Shown here: piece by piece, positions 62,262-64,000 of the stretch | Numbering within the stretch: position 1 is the stretch's first letter | How the letters are laid out: the number at the start of each line of letters is the position of its first letter | The notes under the pieces: generated by a model | What the model saw: the letters and a program-made list of their open reading frames with translations, nothing else | Told to the model about the DNA's origin: nothing | The model's database searches: none | Source of the DNA: Streptomyces sp. NBC_01235 | GTDB taxonomy: Bacteria; Actinomycetota; Actinomycetes; Streptomycetales; Streptomycetaceae | Reading direction: 5' to 3' | Assembly: GCF_035989285.1 (NCBI RefSeq) | Contig: NZ_CP108513.1 | Location: forward strand, 5,022,001 to 5,086,000 | Length of the DNA stretch: 64,000 bases | Made by a program: the position numbers and the translations under genes

Positions 62262-62707
62262 TCACACCGGCCGGTTCTGCTGCTCGATGTACTGCCTGAC
62301 CACGGAGAGCGGGGCGCCGCCGACGGTCCCGGCGAAGTAGGACCCGGACCAGAGCTTGTTGGCCCGCCAGTAGTGCCGTACCAGGTCGGGGAACTCTCCC
62401 CCAGCCTTCGGCCGGGAGGTGCCCCCAGGCGCAGACGGCGGGATGAGACGCCCTTGAGGGGGTTGACGAGCTTGGTGACGGCGACCTTGGGCGGGAAGTT
62501 CACCAGAAGGTGGACGTGGTTGTCCTCGCCGTTGAACTCCACCAGCTCGCACTCGAAGTCCGTGCACACCGACCGCATGATCTCCTCCATCCGCGTCAGA
62601 TGGGCATCGGTGAACACCTTGTGCCGGAACCTGGTCACGAAGACCAAGTGGACATGCATCACGAAAGCACAGTGCGGGCCAGTTCTGATCTTCTGAATCT
62701 CGCCCAT
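62262..62707 (-). pseudogene. tnpA: IS200/IS605-type Y1 transposase TnpA, frameshifted by a ~29-bp insertion
   Basis: From ATG 62707 the frame reads CAFVMHVHLVFVTRFRHKVF, then the HUH motif in EDNHVHLLVNFPPKVAVTKL and NPLKGVSSRRLR. The expected continuation EFPDLVRHYWRANKLWSGSY with the catalytic Tyr in VVRQYIEQQNRPV is in another frame. Between them (about 62398-62429) lies a GC-rich palindromic insert, CTCCCCCAG...GCCCCCA on the + strand, absent from the family and adding about 29 bp. The HUH residues and the Tyr are therefore on separate frames and the protein should be inactive unless frameshifting occurs. It is divergent from tnpB with 25 bp between the two ATGs. Confidence 0.82.
62398..62429 (+). 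repeat. Short palindromic insert in tnpA
   Basis: CTCCCCCAG, then CCTTCGGCC, GGGAGGT and GCCCCCA. It matches the insert in tnpB (63331-63362) in order, length and orientation and interrupts an otherwise conserved gene. Confidence 0.7.
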
Positions 62708-62732
62708 AACCCAAGTATTTAGTGTGACCGTC

Positions 62733-63983
62733 ATGCAACTCCGGTACGGCTTCCGCCTGTACCCGGACACCGGCCAACGCACCGCGCTGGCCAAGGCGTT
62801 CGGGTGCGCCCGCGTCGTGTTCAACGACGCGGTGCGCGCCCGGGAGGACGCCCGCAAAGCGGGCGCAGCGTTCCCGACGGCCGGCGAGCTGTCCAAAAGG
62901 CTGATCACCGCCGCGAAGCAGACCCCTTCACGGGCCTGGCTGGGCGAGGTCTCCTCGGTGGTGCTCCAGCAGTCCCTGCGCGACGCCGAGGCCGCCAACA
63001 AGAACTTCTTCGCCTCCCTCAAAGGCGAGCGCAAGGGTGCGAAGACCGGTGCGCCCCGGTTCAAGTCCCGCAAGGACAAACGGCAGTCAATCCGCTTCAC
63101 CGCCAATGCCCGCTGGTCGGTCACCGATTCCGGGAGGCTGAACCTTCCCAAGGTCGGCGCGGTAAAGGTGAAGTGGTCACGCACCCTGCCCGCACAGCCC
63201 TCCTCGGTCACCGTGATCAAGGACGCGGCCGGACGGTACTTCGCCTCCTTCGTCATCGAGACCGACCCGGCCGCCGATGCCACCCGCATGCCCGACACTG
63301 GCCAGACCGTCGGCATCGACCTGGGGCTCACCCTCCCCCAGACTCCGTCCGGGGGGACCCCCATCGCGGTCCTCTCCGACGGCACGAAGATCGACTCCCC
63401 GCGGTTCCTGCGCCGCGCGGAGAAGAAGCTGAAGAAGGCCCAGCGCGAGCTGTCCCGCAAACAGAAGGGCAGCAAGAATCGCGAGAAAGCGCGCCTGAAG
63501 GTCGCCCGCGCCCACGCGACGGTGACCGACGCGCGCCGGGAGTTCCACCACCAGCTCTCCACGAAGCTGATCCGCGAGAACCAAGCGATCGGTGTGGAGG
63601 ACCTGGCGGTCAAGGGACTGGCGCGCACCAGGCTGGCCAAGAGTGTGCATGACGCGGGCTGGGCGCAGTTCGTGCACATGCTGGAGTACAAGGCGGTGAG
63701 ATACGGGCGGACCCTGGTGAAGATCGACCGGTTCACACCGACCAGCCAGGTCTGCTCCGCGTGCGGGTTCAAGGACGGTCCCAAGCCCCTGCACATCCGG
63801 ACCTGGACCTGTGCCGCCTGCGGTGTGGTCCATGACCGGGACCACAACGCCGCGAAGAACGTGAAAACGGCCGCCGGACTGGCGGTCGCCGCCTGTGGAG
63901 CGCAGGTCAGACCAGGACTCGTCCTGGCACAGCGCGACGAAGCAGGAAGCCACGGATTCTCTCCCGAACCCCGTGCCGCGTAG
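62733..63983 (+). CDS. tnpB: TnpB-type RNA-guided nuclease of an IS200/IS605-type element
   Basis: 416 residues from ATG 62733 (GTG at 62724 possible; no Shine-Dalgarno, perhaps leaderless). N-terminal helix-turn-helix region YGFRLYPDTGQRTALAKAFG with FNDAVRAR. The RuvC triad is D196 (GIDLGL), E289 (GVEDLAVKGL) and the Asp of HDRDHNAAKNV (near 370); the zinc finger is CSACGF with CAACG. TnpB proteins are reRNA-guided DNA nucleases; the guide is normally encoded at the 3' end of the gene and beyond, here cut off by the window edge. Residues ~199-208 (LPQTPSGGTP) come from a 27-bp in-frame insert immediately after the first catalytic strand, which may impair activity. Confidence 0.9.
   Translation: MQLRYGFRLYPDTGQRTALAKAFGCARVVFNDAVRAREDARKAGAAFPTAGELSKRLITAAKQTPSRAWLGEVSSVVLQQSLRDAEAANKNFFASLKGERKGAKTGAPRFKSRKDKRQSIRFTANARWSVTDSGRLNLPKVGAVKVKWSRTLPAQPSSVTVIKDAAGRYFASFVIETDPAADATRMPDTGQTVGIDLGLTLPQTPSGGTPIAVLSDGTKIDSPRFLRRAEKKLKKAQRELSRKQKGSKNREKARLKVARAHATVTDARREFHHQLSTKLIRENQAIGVEDLAVKGLARTRLAKSVHDAGWAQFVHMLEYKAVRYGRTLVKIDRFTPTSQVCSACGFKDGPKPLHIRTWTCAACGVVHDRDHNAAKNVKTAAGLAVAACGAQVRPGLVLAQRDEAGSHGFSPEPRAA
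63331..63362 (+). repeat. Short palindromic insert in tnpB
   Basis: CTCCCCCAG, then ACTCCGTCC, GGGGGG and ACCCCCA, replacing the two or so residues expected between GIDLGLT and AVLSDGTKID. It keeps the frame. About three quarters of positions match the tnpA insert. Confidence 0.7.
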
Positions 63984-64000
63984 CGGCACAGCGACGGACG

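Noticed and set aside
61268..63847. An 859-codon minus-strand frame spanning the reductase, tnpA and tnpB
   Set aside because: It joins an antisense shadow of tnpB, the 5' part of tnpA and a shifted frame of the reductase; not one gene.

Overview
The window is high-GC actinomycete DNA, almost certainly Streptomyces or a close relative. Codon third positions are nearly all G/C, ribosome binding sites are GGAGG-like, Tat/lipobox secretion signals are common, and the gene families (SCO0607-type lipoprotein, SpoIIE/PAS/GAF phosphatase, DUF1540, LacI-controlled sugar clusters) are typical of the genus. It reads as an accessory region built by repeated integration: transposase fragments of IS30, IS1380, IS1182 and IS110 type, a near-complete IS256 element, an IS200/IS605-type tnpA/tnpB pair, three relics of one tyrosine integrase family, and seven copies of the 3' half of a tRNA gene. 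That half runs from the anticodon loop to the 3' end and folds as tRNA-Arg with anticodon CCU. All seven copies lie on the + strand and none has a 5' half. They divide the window into segments of about 1.3 to 20 kb, and a conserved tail of roughly 100 bp follows several of them.

Layout. 1-3640: IS30 end, truncated integrase, lipoprotein, IS1380 and IS1182 remnants, second integrase relic. 3673-6656: GH15 glycosidase and a quinone-reductase-like dehydrogenase. 6785-9800: truncated IS110, tRNA copies A and B, and a stand-alone AAA+ ATPase. 9915-10230: broken hydrolase and a hairpin element. 10280-26136: carbohydrate locus with a secreted GH30, intracellular GH32, GH3, an ABC importer (binding protein plus two permeases), two LacI regulators and a secreted GH32 levanase/inulinase-type enzyme. 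26137-28574: decayed DNA and IS256. 28702-32143: small genes between tRNA copies C, D and E.

32340-43895 is a stress or dormancy-type cluster: class I aldolase, three universal stress proteins, a phosphofructokinase with the pyrophosphate-type residues D104/K124, CBS and CBS-BON proteins, a site-2 protease with CBS domains, Hsp20, and decayed DUF1540 and PolX genes. 44865-50154 is a five-gene branched-chain-amino-acid-type ABC operon followed by a MarR regulator, with two identical-architecture palindromes upstream. 50760-51971 encodes LtrA. 52161-55623, between tRNA copies F and G, holds an integrase tail, a bifunctional penicillin-binding protein and the tail of a glycosyltransferase.

55754-61815 holds a hypothetical protein, a multidomain SpoIIE-type phosphatase coupled to a Glu-Pro-repeat protein, and an FMN-binding/ferric-reductase pair. 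The window ends in a divergent tnpA/tnpB element. Its tnpA is frameshifted and its tnpB interrupted in frame by related palindromic insertions of about 30 bp, and four GGA-loop hairpins stand just beyond tnpA.

The most unusual observations are the array of tRNA-Arg 3' halves, the twin small insertions plus hairpin array at the tnpA/tnpB element, and the nested module duplication in the secreted GH32 enzyme. All functions are read from sequence motifs and family knowledge; no database search was run.
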